Source: Alphaproteobacteria bacterium
GTDB lineage: Bacteria; Pseudomonadota; Alphaproteobacteria; Caulobacterales; Parvularculaceae
Direction: 5' to 3'
NCBI GenBank assembly: GCA_016125455.1
Contig: WGLS01000004.1
Location: 338,111-402,110 of the forward strand
DNA length: 64,000 nt
Shown here: positions 54,995 to 63,334 of the stretch, in pieces
How the letters are laid out: each line of letters starts with the position of its first letter
Position numbering within the stretch: position 1 is the stretch's first letter
The notes under the pieces: model-generated
The model's database searches: none
Told to the model about the DNA's origin: nothing
What the model saw: only the letters and a program-made list of their open reading frames with translations
Translations under genes and position numbers: made by a program

Positions 54995-55451
54995 CGCCGC
55001 AAACGATCTCGTCATCGACCGCGTTCTCAATGCGCCGCGCGCGGCGCTGTGGCGCTGCTGGGCCGAGCCGAAACTGCTTGAGCAATGGTTCTGCCCGAAG
55101 CCATGGTTTGTCACTGACGCGAAGCTTGACCTCCGGCCGGGCGGCGAGTGCTCTTTCGTGATGAACGGCCCGGACGGGGAGCGCTTCCCGAACATTGGCG
55201 TTTTTCTGGCCGTCGAGCCGATGACGCGGATCGTGACGACGGACGCCCTGACGCCCGGGTGGCGACCGTCCGGCCGCGCCTTCATGGTCGCCGAAACCAT
55301 TTTCGCTGACGCAGATGCGGGCAAGACGCGCTATGTCGCGACCGCGCGCCACTGGACCGATGAAGCGCGGGCCGAGCACGAGGCCATGGGCTTCCACGAG
55401 GGCTGGGGCAAGGCGGCCGACCAGCTCGAAGCGCTGGCGCGGACGCTGTAA
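54957..55451 (+). CDS. SRPBCC (AHSA1-like) protein
   Basis: A 164-residue START/AHSA1 fold protein: DLVIDRVLNAPRAALWRCWAEPKLLEQWFCPKPWFVTDAKLDLRPGGECSFVMNGPDGERFPNIGVFLAVEPMTRIVTTDAL and the tail GFHEGWGKAADQLEALA. Members bind hydrophobic ligands in a cavity. Small SRPBCC genes often sit with TetR or ArsR regulators and VOC proteins, as here. AAGGAA eight bases upstream supports the ATG at 54957, and the gene overlaps tetR by 38 bases. Confidence 0.88.
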   Translation: MPDLKKPDAETPDAANDLVIDRVLNAPRAALWRCWAEPKLLEQWFCPKPWFVTDAKLDLRPGGECSFVMNGPDGERFPNIGVFLAVEPMTRIVTTDALTPGWRPSGRAFMVAETIFADADAGKTRYVATARHWTDEARAEHEAMGFHEGWGKAADQLEALARTL

Positions 55452-55469
55452 CTCGAAGGGAGAGGAAGC

Positions 55470-55889
55470 ATGCAGCCGACAATCTACCTGTTCTTCAAGG
55501 GCGAGTGCCTCGAGGCGATGACGCATTATGCGAAGACGCTTGGCGGAGAGGTGCATGACGTGTTCAGGAACGGCGATGCGCCAAACCCGGAGGATCGCAT
55601 GCCGGGCGGCGACGACCTCGTCATGAACATGTCGATGACCCTCGGCGCGGCGACGGTGATGGCGTCGGACGCGCCGGACGCCATGTACGAGACGCCGCAA
55701 GGGTTCCGTGTGCAGATCGAAGCGGCCTCGCTCGCTGATTTCGACCGCATCCACGCAGCGCTTTCGGCGGGCGCGCGGGCGGTGGCGATGCCGCCGGGCG
55801 AGACGTTCTGGGCGGAGCGCTTCGCGATGTTCACCGACCGCTACGGCACGCCGTGGATGCTGAATTATACCGGCGCGCGGGCCGCCTAG
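55470..55889 (+). CDS. VOC-superfamily protein (PhnB-like)
   Basis: A 139-residue vicinal-oxygen-chelate fold protein of PhnB type: TIYLFFKGECLEAMTHYAKTLGGEVHDV, then MNMSMTLGAATVMASDAP, and FAMFTDRYGTPWMLNYTG. Family members include glyoxalase-like and demethylubiquinone-like proteins of unknown substrate. It has GAGAGGAAGC ahead of its ATG and is in the tetR run. Confidence 0.87.
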   Translation: MQPTIYLFFKGECLEAMTHYAKTLGGEVHDVFRNGDAPNPEDRMPGGDDLVMNMSMTLGAATVMASDAPDAMYETPQGFRVQIEAASLADFDRIHAALSAGARAVAMPPGETFWAERFAMFTDRYGTPWMLNYTGARAA

Positions 55890-55900
55890 GGGAATGGGCG

Positions 55901-56371
55901 ATGGAATTCCGATCGAAAGTCCGGACCTGCCTGTGGTTCGCGAAGGGCGGCCATGAGGCGGCGAAATTCTATGTCTCGCTCTTGCCGGACAGCAGGATCG
56001 ATGCGGTCTATGCGCATGGCCGGCCGGAAGACCCGATGGTCGTCGAGTTCACGCTTTCCAGCGCGCCGATGATGATCCTGACGGCGGGGCCGATATACGA
56101 GCAGACGCCCGCCGCCTCGATCAGCGTTCTGACTAAAGACCAGGTGGAGACCGATGCGCTGTGGTCGGCGCTGACCGCCGATGGCGGCCGGGAGAGCATG
56201 TGCGGATGGCTGATCGACCGCTTTGGCGTCTCATGGCAGATTGTGCCGGAGGCCCCGCCGCGGCTGCTCGGCCTGCCGGACGCCGCCGCCGCTGCGCGCG
56301 CGCAACAGGCGTTGATGGGCATGAAGAAGATCGACATCGCGGCGCTTCTGGCCGCGGCCAACGGGAATTAG
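55901..56371 (+). CDS. VOC-superfamily protein, 3-demethylubiquinone-9-like
   Basis: A second VOC protein of 156 residues: RTCLWFAKGGHEAAKFYVSLLPDSRIDAV, then FTLSSAPMMILTAGPIYEQTPAASISVLTKDQVETDALWSALTADGGRESMCGWLIDRFGVSWQIVPEAPPRLL. It matches the PhnB/3-demethylubiquinone-9 group by pattern; methyltransferase activity is not implied. GGGGAA lies just before the ATG at 55901. Confidence 0.87.
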   Translation: MEFRSKVRTCLWFAKGGHEAAKFYVSLLPDSRIDAVYAHGRPEDPMVVEFTLSSAPMMILTAGPIYEQTPAASISVLTKDQVETDALWSALTADGGRESMCGWLIDRFGVSWQIVPEAPPRLLGLPDAAAAARAQQALMGMKKIDIAALLAAANGN

Positions 56372-56381
56372 GGAGGAAAAC

Positions 56382-56735
56382 ATGAGCTATATCGACGGGT
56401 TCGTCATCGCCGTGCCGACGAAGAACAAACAGACCTTCATCAATTTCGCGAATGAGTTCGACCCGATCTTCAAGGAATACGGCGCAATCCGCGTGGTGGA
56501 ATGCTGGGGCGATGACGTGCCTGACGGCAAGGTCACCGATTTTCGCAAGGCGGTGCAGGCGACCGCGGACGAGACGGTCGTGTTCTCGTGGATCGAATGG
56601 CCGGACAAGGCGACCCGCGACGCCGGCATGAAGAAGATGATGGAGGACCCGCGGATGGATCCGGAAAAGAACCCGATGCCGTTCGATGGCAAGCGGATGA
56701 TCTTTGGCGGGTTCGAGCCCGTGGTGGACATCTAG
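56382..56735 (+). CDS. DUF1428 protein
   Basis: A 117-residue protein of the YbaA-like DUF1428 family: MSYIDGFVIAVPTKNKQTFINFANEFDPIFKEYGAIRVVECWGDDVPDGKVTDF and FSWIEWPDKATRDAGMKKMMEDPRMDP, ending MIFGGFEPVVD. The fold is ferredoxin-like, and the function is unknown. GGAGGAA precedes the ATG. These proteins commonly lie beside VOC and SRPBCC genes. Confidence 0.92.
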   Translation: MSYIDGFVIAVPTKNKQTFINFANEFDPIFKEYGAIRVVECWGDDVPDGKVTDFRKAVQATADETVVFSWIEWPDKATRDAGMKKMMEDPRMDPEKNPMPFDGKRMIFGGFEPVVDI

Positions 56736-56757
56736 AAACGCGGATTCATGCCCGCCA

Positions 56758-57264
56758 ATGAAGCCCTTTATCCTCACGCTGCAGTTCGACGCGGCGACGG
56801 ACGCGATCCTTCAGACTCTTCGCGCGGCGCATTTCCCGCAGGAGATCAACTTCATTCCGGCGCACCTCACCGTGTTTCACCAGTTGCCGGGGGAGGATGA
56901 ACGCGCGGTTCTCGCCGCCATAGGCGAGGTCGCGGCGAGCGCAGGGCCGTTCGAGCTTGGCGTGGCAGAGCCGATGCGGCTTGGCCGCGGCGTCGCGTTG
57001 AGGGTCGATGCCCCCGCGCTCGGCGGTCTTCGCGACCGGCTGGCGGCGCCGTTCCTGGATCGTCTCATCGCGCAGGACCGGCAGAAATTCCGGCCCCATG
57101 TGACGATCCAGAACAAGACGACGAAGGCGCGCGCCGAGGCGCTCTACGAACACATGCTGGCGACCTGGAAGCCGCTCGCTGGAACGGGTGAAGGCCTGCA
57201 GCTCTGGCGCTACGAAGGGGGGCCGTGGTCGCCGGTCGCCGCATTCGCGCTACAGGGAGCCTGA
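56758..57264 (+). CDS. 2'-5' RNA ligase/phosphodiesterase-fold protein
   Basis: A 2H phosphoesterase of 168 residues with both catalytic histidine motifs: HLT at 36-38 (PAHLTVFHQLP) and HVT at 114-116 (FRPHVTIQNKT). Members act on 2'-5' RNA bonds or cyclic phosphates. It closes the tetR run, 22 bases after the DUF1428 gene. The start is the ATG at 56758; an earlier ATG at 56748 is out of frame. Confidence 0.87.
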   Translation: MKPFILTLQFDAATDAILQTLRAAHFPQEINFIPAHLTVFHQLPGEDERAVLAAIGEVAASAGPFELGVAEPMRLGRGVALRVDAPALGGLRDRLAAPFLDRLIAQDRQKFRPHVTIQNKTTKARAEALYEHMLATWKPLAGTGEGLQLWRYEGGPWSPVAAFALQGA

Positions 57265-57400
57265 GCTGAGGCTCGTTGCAACTTGAGCCTTCGAGAAACG
57301 CAGGCCGAAGCCCCCTGCTTGACGCAACGCCGCGCGCCTCCTAGCTCCTGTAGCGAATTGATCGCGCGCGCACCCCATCACGCGTGGAATGGAGATGGAT

Positions 57401-57739
57401 ATGAACGCTAACGCCGCACACGACGCCATCAAGGCAAAGGTCGACGCGAACGACGTCATGCTCTTCATGAAGGGCACGCCGCAGTTTCCGCAATGCGGGT
57501 TTTCGGCCGCTGTCGTGCAGATCCTCGATTATCTCGGCGTGGAGTTCGGGTCGGAGAACGTGCTGGCGGACGACGCAATTCGCCAGGGCGTCAAGGAATT
57601 TTCCGACTGGCCGACCATTCCCCAGCTTTACGTGAAGGGCGAGTTTGTCGGCGGATGCGACATCATCAAGGAAATGTTCGAGAAGGGCGAGCTTCGCCCG
57701 TTCCTTGAGGAAAAGGGCGTCGCGCTCGCCACCGCGTAG
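57401..57739 (+). CDS. grxD: monothiol glutaredoxin, Grx4 type
   Basis: A 112-residue CGFS glutaredoxin: FMKGTPQFPQCGFSAAVVQIL with C32 as the iron-sulfur and thiol cysteine, IRQGVKEFSDWPTIPQLYVKGEFVGGCDI and a Glu/Lys-rich tail. Grx4 carries [2Fe-2S] clusters and works with BolA, here fused to PurL about 9 kb upstream rather than next to grxD. GGAG six bases before supports the ATG at 57401. Confidence 0.95.
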   Translation: MNANAAHDAIKAKVDANDVMLFMKGTPQFPQCGFSAAVVQILDYLGVEFGSENVLADDAIRQGVKEFSDWPTIPQLYVKGEFVGGCDIIKEMFEKGELRPFLEEKGVALATA

Positions 57740-57907
57740 ACGCGTCAGGTCGGGCTTGCGCGTTGGCGCATGCGATGGATCGCAGGTTAAAGTCATGACG
57801 TCATCAGTTCATCACGTTCGACAGGGCAGCTCCTGGTGACAATCAGGGGATGCGACACAGCATGACAAGATCGGCGCGAAGCGCCTGACGCCATGGCAGA
57901 TGAAGTC

Positions 57908-57937
57908 AACCCCGCCCGAAACGGCGGGGTTTTTATT
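57908..57937 (+). terminator. intrinsic terminator 170 bases after grxD
   Basis: A nine-bp stem, AACCCCGCC with GGCGGGGTT, a six-base loop and a run TTTTATTT. It is a strong rho-independent terminator. Because 170 bases separate it from grxD, the intervening stretch could be a long 3' UTR or a short non-coding RNA. Confidence 0.8.
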
Positions 57938-57984
57938 TGGCGCCCGGCGGCAGGCTGGCGCGCAAGGAGCGAGGGGTCCGGAAC

Positions 57985-58413
57985 ATGGACTTCCAGTCGG
58001 ATGACGACCTTAAACGCATCGCGGACGGGATCCGCGACCGCACGCTGCCGAAGGCGGAATGGACCCATGCGGCGCACTTCGCTGCGGCTGTGTGGCTGTT
58101 GTCGGAACCGGGGTGCGATCCGTTCGCGGAGATGCCCGGCATCATCCGCGCCTATAATGAGGCAACGGGCGTCGTCAATTCCGATACGGACGGATACCAC
58201 GAAACCATCACGCGGGCGTCGCTGTCGGCGGCGAAGGCGTGGATCGACGTCCTGCCCGACGACATGCCCTTGCATGAACGACTGAACAGGCTGCTCGTTT
58301 CAGATCTCGGCCGGTCCGACTGGCTGTTCGCCTACTGGAGCCGGGAGCTTCTCTTCTCGCCGCGCGCGCGACGGGAGTGGGTCGCGCCGGACCTTGCCCA
58401 GCCGCCATTCTGA
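57985..58413 (+). CDS. conserved soluble protein, function unknown
   Basis: A 142-residue protein of a family I recognise only by pattern: LPKAEWTHAAHFAAAVWLL, IIRAYNEATGVVNSDTDGYHETITR and YWSRELLFSPRARREWVAPDL. The conserved histidines suggest metal or catalysis but no function is known to me. GAGGGG lies just before the ATG. It is convergent with the next gene, with adjacent stop codons. Confidence 0.75.
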   Translation: MDFQSDDDLKRIADGIRDRTLPKAEWTHAAHFAAAVWLLSEPGCDPFAEMPGIIRAYNEATGVVNSDTDGYHETITRASLSAAKAWIDVLPDDMPLHERLNRLLVSDLGRSDWLFAYWSRELLFSPRARREWVAPDLAQPPF

Positions 58414-59019
58414 TCAATCCGGCGCGCGCTCGTCCGCCGTTGATCTGATGTAGTCGATAACCCAGAGGTCGACCCACGGGCCGCCTTCCTCGGCCTGGCG
58501 CTGCCAGCGCCAGACAAGGCTGTCGGCGGTCACGTCCTGCCAGATCATGCGCAGCCGCGGCGCATCATCAGAGAGCCGCGTATCGACAAGTTCAAAGTCG
58601 TGATCTTCGCCGCTCGCCGGCCCGCCGACCAGAGCGTAGTAGCCGCCCTGGTCGTCGACCCAGGTCTGCCGCCATTTGCCGGGCCCGGCATGGAAGGTCG
58701 AGACCGACATTCCTGTGAAACCGCCGCCGGCGAACCGTTCGTAAATCACGCAGTCGCCGTATTCGTCCCTGGTGATGACGCTCCGGCCTTCGCCGCGCCC
58801 GCCGTTCGGCAGCGCCCAGGAGAGGTCCCATTCGCCGACCCAGAAATCAAGCTGGCGGAACGCCGGGTCGGCGCACGGCGGTTCGGATGGGGCCGTCGTT
58901 GCAGTCGCTGCCGTTGCCGGCGCCGTCTCGGGAGCTGTCGTCTGCGCAGCGGCGGCGGAAGCGAAGCCCGCCGTCGCCGAAGCGATCGCCAGGATCGACT
59001 GCAATCTCGTCACGATCAC
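58414..59019 (-). CDS. secreted DUF1579-like protein
   Basis: A signal peptide (IAIASATAGFASAAAAQTT) and an Ala/Thr linker lead to a beta-rich domain starting FRQLDFWVGEWDLSW, then ITRDEYGDCVIYERFAGGGFTGMSVSTFHAGPGKWRQTWVDDQGGYYALVGG. This matches the DUF1579-like group of exported proteins of unknown function. The start codon is a GTG at 59019. It sits between two + strand genes. Confidence 0.78.
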   Translation of the reverse strand: MIVTRLQSILAIASATAGFASAAAAQTTAPETAPATAATATTAPSEPPCADPAFRQLDFWVGEWDLSWALPNGGRGEGRSVITRDEYGDCVIYERFAGGGFTGMSVSTFHAGPGKWRQTWVDDQGGYYALVGGPASGEDHDFELVDTRLSDDAPRLRMIWQDVTADSLVWRWQRQAEEGGPWVDLWVIDYIRSTADERAPD

Positions 59020-59167
59020 CTCCGTTTCAGGCTCCGGCGGACATCCTAGTGCTGGTCGCGCTTGCCGGTATTGACCGGATGCCGCGCGGTGGCGCGCCTC
59101 CGGGCATGACGCGGCGCGCCGGGCGCCTTAGCCTCGCCGACGAACCTGCCCCTGCATGAGGACGCCA

Positions 59168-59884
59168 ATGAGCTACCTTCAGACCCTCAAGACCGCGATG
59201 GATCTGTCGCCGGATGCGGTCTTTTTTGTACGCGACCAGCGGGGGAGCTACCGGCTCGCCAATCAAGGGCTCGCCGGGATATGTTGCGTGTCGAACCCGG
59301 AGGACCTTATCGGGCGCAGCAACCGTGAGTTCTTCGAGCCGGCCTATGCCGACTGGGCCGACGGGCTCGACGCCGCGGTGCGCGCCGGCGACACGATCGT
59401 CAATCGGTTCGACAACCTGCGCGATGCAAAGGGGCGCGGGCTGTGGACGCTGTACTCCCGCGCCTGCGTCGACTTGCCCGGCGCGCCCCGACAGGTCCTG
59501 AGCGTCTCCCGGCGCCTGCCGGCAGGCGTCGCCGCCGAGCGCAGCTACGCACGCCTGCAACGCGCGACGGACATCCTGTCAACCGAACTCGGGGAGATTC
59601 GATCCGTCCGTCAGCTTGCGGAGCGTTGCGATTGTTCGGCATCGCAGCTCGAACGCGACTTCGCCCGGGTGCTCGCAACGACGCCGCGGCGGTACGAGGC
59701 GACTGCGCGGGCGCAGCGCGCGAAAGACATGCTGCGGCGCAAATCGCCGCTGCTTGAGACCGCGCTTGAGTGCGGATTTTCGGAGCAGAGTTCCTTCAGC
59801 CGGTTCTTTCGGCGGATGACCGGCCTGACGCCGGGCGCCTACCGCGCGGCGGCGTCGCAGTCATCCCTGCAACAGCCGCTTTAG
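59168..59884 (+). CDS. PAS-domain AraC-family regulator
   Basis: Residues 1-110 form a PAS-like sensor (LSPDAVFFVRDQRGSYRLANQGLAGI, IGRSNREFFEPAYADWADGLDAAVRAGDTI). The C-terminal half is an AraC helix-turn-helix pair: RSVRQLAERCDCSASQLERDF and SPLLETALECGFSEQSSFSRFFRRMTGLTPGAYR. A PAS sensor on an AraC domain is less usual than the cupin type. GAGGA supports the ATG at 59168. Its end overlaps the convergent DNA ligase by 24 bases. Confidence 0.88.
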   Translation: MSYLQTLKTAMDLSPDAVFFVRDQRGSYRLANQGLAGICCVSNPEDLIGRSNREFFEPAYADWADGLDAAVRAGDTIVNRFDNLRDAKGRGLWTLYSRACVDLPGAPRQVLSVSRRLPAGVAAERSYARLQRATDILSTELGEIRSVRQLAERCDCSASQLERDFARVLATTPRRYEATARAQRAKDMLRRKSPLLETALECGFSEQSSFSRFFRRMTGLTPGAYRAAASQSSLQQPL

Positions 59885-61456
59885 CGCTTCGAGCCGATCG
59901 GCCTCTCCGGGCGGCTTGTCCCAGCGGATGCGATTGATCCGTGGAAAGCGCATCGCGACCCCGGACTTGTGGCGAGGCGAGGCGTTCAGTCCCTCGAATG
60001 CGACCTCGAACACGAGGCCATCGCCGGGCTCCGCGACGACCTGACGAACCGGACCGAAGCGATCGGTCGTGTTCTCGCGCACGAACTTGTCGATCCGCTT
60101 CAGCTCTTCGTCGGTGAACCCGAAGTACGCTTTCCCGACCGGCGTCAGCGCGCCCTCGTCCGTCCAGACGCCGAAGGTGTAGTCGGAGTAAAACGACGAC
60201 CGCTTGCCGTGCCCCCGCTGGGCGTACATCAGTACGGCGTCGATCAGGAAAGGCTCGCGCTTCCACTTCCACCACTCGCCCTTCGGCCGTCCGGGAACGT
60301 AGGAAGATGCAAGGCGCTTTAACATCACGCCTTCGATTGCGTCGTCGGGCGGCGCGGCGCGGGCGGCGGCGAGGGCGTCCTTGTCCTCGAAATCGAGAGT
60401 CGGCGACAGGTCGATCCGCGCAAGAGGTCGCCGCGACGCGAAGACTTCGAGGCGGCGCCGGCGCTCGCTGAAGGGGCTCGCCCTCAGGTCCTCGCCATCG
60501 AGCGAAAGCGCGTCATAGGCGCGCACGAACGCCGGGCAGCTCTGCAGGAGCTTCCTGTCGACGCTCTTCCGGTTCAGGCGCTTCTGAAGCTCCGAGAACG
60601 GCCGCACTGCGAAAGGCGTCGCGTCCGGATCATAGACGAGCAGTTCGCCGTCAATGACGCCTTCAAAGTCAAGCGCCTCGATCACGTCCGGAAAGGCCGC
60701 GCCGATGTCATCGCCGTTGCGCGAATAGAGCCGCCGTACGCCCGCTTCGCTGGTCGCCTGGACGCGGATGCCGTCCCATTTCCATTCGATCGCGACGGCG
60801 CAAAGGTCGAGCGCGTCGAGATCCTTTTCCTCAAGCGGGCAGGCGAGCATCACCGGCCGGAAGTAGCCGGGGCTTGTTGCGTCGGGCTTTTCCCCGCGTC
60901 CTTCAAGCCAGGCGAACAGCTCCGTGTAGGGAATGGCGAGGGCGTGCCACATTTCCTCGATATCGGTGACGGGCGCGCCGCCGAATTCGGCGAGGGCGGT
61001 TTTGGCGAGGCGCGCGGAGACGCCGATCCTGAGCCCGCCTGTAACGAGCTTGATCAGCGCCCATCGCTCGCCTGCGTCCATGGCGTCGAGCCATCCCGCC
61101 ATCAGCCGGGGGCCATCCGCGCGGGCGGCCGCGTTCAGGGTCTCTATCACCTCGCCAAGCGCGGGGGGGCGATTCGGGCCGGGTCTTGCGGGCCAGATCA
61201 GCGAGATCGTCTCGGCGAGGTCGCCGACATAATCGTAGGAAATCTCGAACAGCTCGGCGTCGATGCGCTCATGGACGAGGCTGCGCAACATCGCCGGCTT
61301 GACCGAACGGATGTCGAGGTCACGGGTGATCGCCGCGAGGGCGTAGCCGCGATCCGGATCGGGCGTCGCTGCGAAGTATTCCGCAAGGAGACGGATTTTC
61401 GCATTGCGCGACGGCGTCAGGACAAGTCGCTCGAGGAGGGCTGCGAAGTCCTTCAT
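59861..61456 (-). CDS. ATP-dependent DNA ligase (ligase-associated repair cluster)
   Basis: A 531-residue ligase with motif I IEWKWDGIRVQ (adenylated lysine), the GELLVYD region, and later VEGVML-like and WWKWKREPFLIDAVLMYAQRG. The N-terminal DNA-binding domain (MKDFAALLERLVLTPSRNAKIRLL) is typical of the bacterial Lhr-associated ligase group. It works with the MBL-fold exonuclease encoded just upstream, 145 bases before its start. The helicase Lhr and PdeM-type endonuclease that often complete this set are not in the window. Confidence 0.93.
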   Translation of the reverse strand: MKDFAALLERLVLTPSRNAKIRLLAEYFAATPDPDRGYALAAITRDLDIRSVKPAMLRSLVHERIDAELFEISYDYVGDLAETISLIWPARPGPNRPPALGEVIETLNAAARADGPRLMAGWLDAMDAGERWALIKLVTGGLRIGVSARLAKTALAEFGGAPVTDIEEMWHALAIPYTELFAWLEGRGEKPDATSPGYFRPVMLACPLEEKDLDALDLCAVAIEWKWDGIRVQATSEAGVRRLYSRNGDDIGAAFPDVIEALDFEGVIDGELLVYDPDATPFAVRPFSELQKRLNRKSVDRKLLQSCPAFVRAYDALSLDGEDLRASPFSERRRRLEVFASRRPLARIDLSPTLDFEDKDALAAARAAPPDDAIEGVMLKRLASSYVPGRPKGEWWKWKREPFLIDAVLMYAQRGHGKRSSFYSDYTFGVWTDEGALTPVGKAYFGFTDEELKRIDKFVRENTTDRFGPVRQVVAEPGDGLVFEVAFEGLNASPRHKSGVAMRFPRINRIRWDKPPGEADRLEALKRLLQG

Positions 61457-61601
61457 TGAATGCCCGGTTTGTTCAATTCCAGAAGAAACCTTCGCGCGTT
61501 ACCCTGGATCCTGACTTTGGTCAGGATGACGCGCCCGACGCGCGCCGATTCCGGGTCCCTCGCGTCGGTCCGCCAACCATCGACGTTGGAAAAAGTCAGC
61601 A

Positions 61602-62621
61602 TCAGTCGTTTTCGTCCTCATAGCCAACAAGCGACAGCGGCCGCGCCTTAACGCCCGCCAGCGTCGCCCAGCGCATGAGAGCGTCTTCGCGGCCGTGGGT
61701 GATCCATAGCTCCCGCGGCTCCATATCGCGCACTGTTTCCGTCAGCTCGTCCCAGTCGGCGTGGTCCGACAGGATCAGCGGCAGTTCGGCACCGCGCTGC
61801 TTCGCGCGGGCGCGCACCCGCATCCAGCCAGAAGCGAAGCACGGCACGGGATCCGGGAACCGGCGCGCCCATTTGTCGGCAAAGGCCGATGGCGGGCCAA
61901 TGACGATGCGGCCGGCGAAGTCGTTCTTCGCCCCCGCGCCGTCCGAGAGGGTCGCTGGCGCTAGGGGGCCGAGGTCGACGCCGAAGTCGCGGTAGAGATC
62001 GCAGAGCTTTTGCATCGCGCCATGGATGTAGATCGCCTCGTCATAGCCCGCCTCGCGGATCAGGCGGATGATCCGCTGGGCCTTGCCGAGGGCGTAGGCG
62101 CCGACGAGGTGCGCGCGTTCGGGGAACCGCCGTACGGACGTCAGGAGCTTGCCAATCTCGCCGCGATCGTCCGGGTGCCGAAAGACCGGCAGGCCGAACG
62201 TCGCTTCGGTAATGAAGACGTCGCAAGGCATCGCTTCAAACGGCGCGCAGGTCGGGTCGCGGCGGCGCTTGTAGTCGCCGGACGCGATCAGCCGCTTGCC
62301 GGCGCGCTCGACGACCACCTGCGCCGATCCGAGCACATGGCCGGCCGGGATCAGCGTCACGTCGACGCCATTGATGCGCGTCGTTTCTCCGTAAGCGGCG
62401 GGCTGGCGCGACGCGGTGAACCCGCCGCCATAGCGGGCCGCCATGATGGCGATCGTCTCGGTTGTGGCGAGGACGGCGCCATGGCCGGCGCGGGCGTGGT
62501 CGGCGTGGCCGTGGGTGACGACCGCGCGGTCGACGGCGCTCACGGGGTCGATGAAGAAGTCCCCCGGCGGGCAATAAAGCCCCTTCCGGGTCGGCGTCAG
62601 GATGTCGTCGGGTTTCGCCAC
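61602..62621 (-). CDS. ligase-associated MBL-fold DNA exonuclease
   Basis: A metallo-beta-lactamase/beta-CASP-like nuclease of 339 residues: VVTHGHADHARAGHG (HxHxDH), PAGHVLGSAQVVVE, LIASGDYKRRRDPTCAPFEA, ILSDHADWDELT and ITHGREDAL. It belongs to the ligase-associated exonuclease group, which processes DNA ends. The start is a GTG at 62621 with GGAG immediately upstream, because the reading frame before it lacks homology. It is the partner of the following DNA ligase on the same strand. Confidence 0.92.
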   Translation of the reverse strand: MAKPDDILTPTRKGLYCPPGDFFIDPVSAVDRAVVTHGHADHARAGHGAVLATTETIAIMAARYGGGFTASRQPAAYGETTRINGVDVTLIPAGHVLGSAQVVVERAGKRLIASGDYKRRRDPTCAPFEAMPCDVFITEATFGLPVFRHPDDRGEIGKLLTSVRRFPERAHLVGAYALGKAQRIIRLIREAGYDEAIYIHGAMQKLCDLYRDFGVDLGPLAPATLSDGAGAKNDFAGRIVIGPPSAFADKWARRFPDPVPCFASGWMRVRARAKQRGAELPLILSDHADWDELTETVRDMEPRELWITHGREDALMRWATLAGVKARPLSLVGYEDEND

Positions 62622-62682
62622 GTTCTCCGAGATAGAGCGTCGCCGCCGCGCCGGCCAGCCGCCGCCCGGAATCAGGTGGCGC

Positions 62683-63213
62683 TCAGGCCTTGGCCGGCAG
62701 GAAGTTCCGGTTCCGGAAGAGCGCAGCGGCGATGAGCGAAACGACGACGCCAACGGGAAAGATCTCAAGGAACGTCATTGGCAGTCGGAAGAGCGGGTTC
62801 GCATAGTTCTTCTCCATGTCGGCCATTGACGCCGTCAACGACGCGATCTCGTCGTCGGTTGCGCCGCCATCGCGCTTCGCCTCGATCACGCCGGCGGCGT
62901 AGTCGGCCATGAATGCGTAGTCCGTTGCGGCGAGGTAGAGCTCCCAGACGGCGACATAGATGACGCCCGCGACGCCGGCGATTGCGAGCCCGCATGCGAG
63001 GGCGTCGCGGAACGAGACGACGCCGCCCCGCTCCTTGTCGCGGTACTGGCGGACGCCGACAAAGATGAGCGACAGCGCCACGAGCATGACGAGATAGCCA
63101 AAGAGCTGGCTGCCGCCGCCGCCATGTCCGTCGTTCGCGGCTATCCCGCCGACGATAACGCTAATCACGATCGCGCCTGCGATCGAACCGTAAGCCAGGG
63201 CGATGCGAAGCAT
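62683..63213 (-). CDS. DUF4199 membrane protein
   Basis: A 176-residue membrane protein with about four hydrophobic segments, matching DUF4199: LRIALAYGSIAGAIVISVIVGG, the FGYLVMLVALSLIFVGVRQYRDKERGG stretch, ALACGLAIAGVAGVIYVAVWELY and LPMTFLEIFPVGVVVSLIAA. The function is unknown. AAGGAGG lies seven bases before the ATG. It follows the membrane LuxR-type regulator at about 120 bases, a recurring pair. Confidence 0.88.
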   Translation of the reverse strand: MLRIALAYGSIAGAIVISVIVGGIAANDGHGGGGSQLFGYLVMLVALSLIFVGVRQYRDKERGGVVSFRDALACGLAIAGVAGVIYVAVWELYLAATDYAFMADYAAGVIEAKRDGGATDDEIASLTASMADMEKNYANPLFRLPMTFLEIFPVGVVVSLIAAALFRNRNFLPAKA

Positions 63214-63334
63214 TGGGTCCTCCTTGGAGTGATGTTGCACTCGGCGCAATTTGGCCGCGGATTTTCGCTGCGCGCCATCGCCCGAACGGGTGATTTCTGC
63301 GCAATCCGCCATCTTTACGAGCTCGCCGGCGCGT

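Noticed and set aside
57740..57907. Signal-recognition or tmRNA-like RNA before the terminator
   Set aside because: GGCAGATGA resembles part of SRP RNA, but the conserved GGAAGGAAGCAG-type loop is absent, so I do not call it.
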